33,803 nucleotides of DNA from an uncultured Bacteroidota bacterium (lineage in GTDB: Bacteria > Bacteroidota > Bacteroidia > Flavobacteriales > UBA7312). A program made the position numbers and the translations under genes. Shown here piece after piece: positions 33,615-33,803 of this stretch; positions within the stretch are counted from its first letter, which is position 1; every line of letters begins with the position of its first letter. The stretch is taken from the NCBI GenBank assembly GCA_902580855.1, contig CACHMF010000015.1, positions 1-33,803 on the forward strand, given 5' to 3'. Under the pieces are notes generated by a model. That model saw nothing but the letters and a program-made list of their open reading frames with translations. It searched no databases and was not told the origin of the DNA.

Positions 33615-33635
33615 GCCAAACGAAATTGGCATTTT
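33615..33635 (+). terminator. Weak hairpin after the lamin-tail gene
   Basis: GCCAA pairs with TTGGC across a six-base loop and is followed by ATTTTT. The stem is only five base pairs, so termination is probably partial and the next gene may be read from the same transcript. Confidence 0.4.
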
Positions 33636-33647
33636 TAGAGTTCTATT

Positions 33648-33803
33648 ATGCGATACGTATATCTTTTCTGCATACTATTTCTTAGTTATATTACTCAGGC
33701 ACAGCATATACTTAGTGGAAAAATTAGTGATTTAAATACGGGAGAACCTTTAATTGGCGCTACTATTTTACATGCTGATGGAGAAGGAACAGTAAGCAAC
33801 TAT
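33648..33803 (+). CDS. TonB-dependent receptor, N-terminus only (cut by window edge)
   Basis: Not in the ORF track; I translated 52 codons from ATG 33648. A signal peptide (MRYVYLFCILFLSYITQAQ) is followed by HILSGKISDLNTGEPLIGAT, the start of a carboxypeptidase-like regulatory domain. This domain typically forms the N-terminal extension of Bacteroidota TonB-dependent receptors. The plug and barrel would lie beyond the window, so another protein with this domain cannot be excluded. It follows the lamin-tail gene by 41 bases with no clear promoter. Confidence 0.7.
   Translation, partial: MRYVYLFCILFLSYITQAQHILSGKISDLNTGEPLIGATILHADGEGTVSNY

Overview
The window looks like chromosome from a marine-type member of Flavobacteriales (Bacteroidota). 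The evidence is an AT-rich composition, gliding/type IX secretion genes (gldB, gldC), a protein with a type IX C-terminal sorting tail, a DUF4296 lipoprotein, a TonB-receptor N-terminus with a carboxypeptidase-like domain, and many copies of the Bacteroidota promoter element TAnnTTTG just upstream of genes. The genus cannot be fixed from the sequence alone.

Layout. 1-6340: left end of the division and cell-wall (dcw/mra) cluster on the minus strand, in the order mraZ-rsmH-ftsL-ftsI-murE-mraY (mraY cut by the window edge). A triple MraZ-type operator lies upstream of mraZ. 6426-9919: an alpha/beta hydrolase and the GTPase yihA on plus, gldB-gldC on minus, and nadE divergent from gldB. 9973-14207: a minus-strand operon mrp-nfu-korA-korB that pairs Fe-S carrier proteins with a 2-oxoacid:ferredoxin oxidoreductase. 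14234-16314: trmB plus an alkyltransferase-like protein on minus, divergent from a MurG-like glycosyltransferase and sharing a symmetric promoter. 16295-23548: a complete phosphate-starvation locus, with phoB-phoR divergent from an outer-membrane porin and pstS-pstC-pstA-pstB-phoU. It has candidate Pho boxes (TTAACAT direct repeats, 11-bp period) and a strong hairpin between pstS and pstC. 23548-25453: an orphan LuxE-like acyl-protein synthetase, a GNAT acetyltransferase and a small NTF2-like protein. 25458-32536: tyrS, an NAD-dependent epimerase, a DUF4296 lipoprotein, a small Cys/His-rich lipoprotein with 30-bp tandem repeats, pyrC, a dolichyl/polyprenyl-phosphate mannosyltransferase-like GT2, and acs. 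32601-33803: a lamin-tail-domain protein with a T9SS tail, followed by the start of a TonB-dependent receptor.

How the genes work together. The mra genes make and cross-link peptidoglycan at the division site. Mrp and Nfu plausibly supply Fe-S clusters to KorAB. PhoBR senses phosphate limitation and should drive the porin (outer membrane), PstS (binding lipoprotein), PstCAB (inner-membrane transporter) and PhoU (feedback).

No tRNA, rRNA, IS element, prophage or CRISPR array was seen, and no intergenic gap exceeds about 180 bases. Most of the window is conserved housekeeping sequence. I do not see an obviously new multi-gene system. The points most worth a second look are regulatory: the MraZ boxes, near-leaderless promoters at seven genes, the palindromic divergent promoter, the Pho boxes and the pstS/pstC hairpin. 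A few protein-level oddities also stand out: Mrp without its CxxC, an alkyltransferase-like protein with Ala in place of Cys, a dihydroorotase with Gln in its HxH motif, and the repeat-bearing Cys/His lipoprotein.
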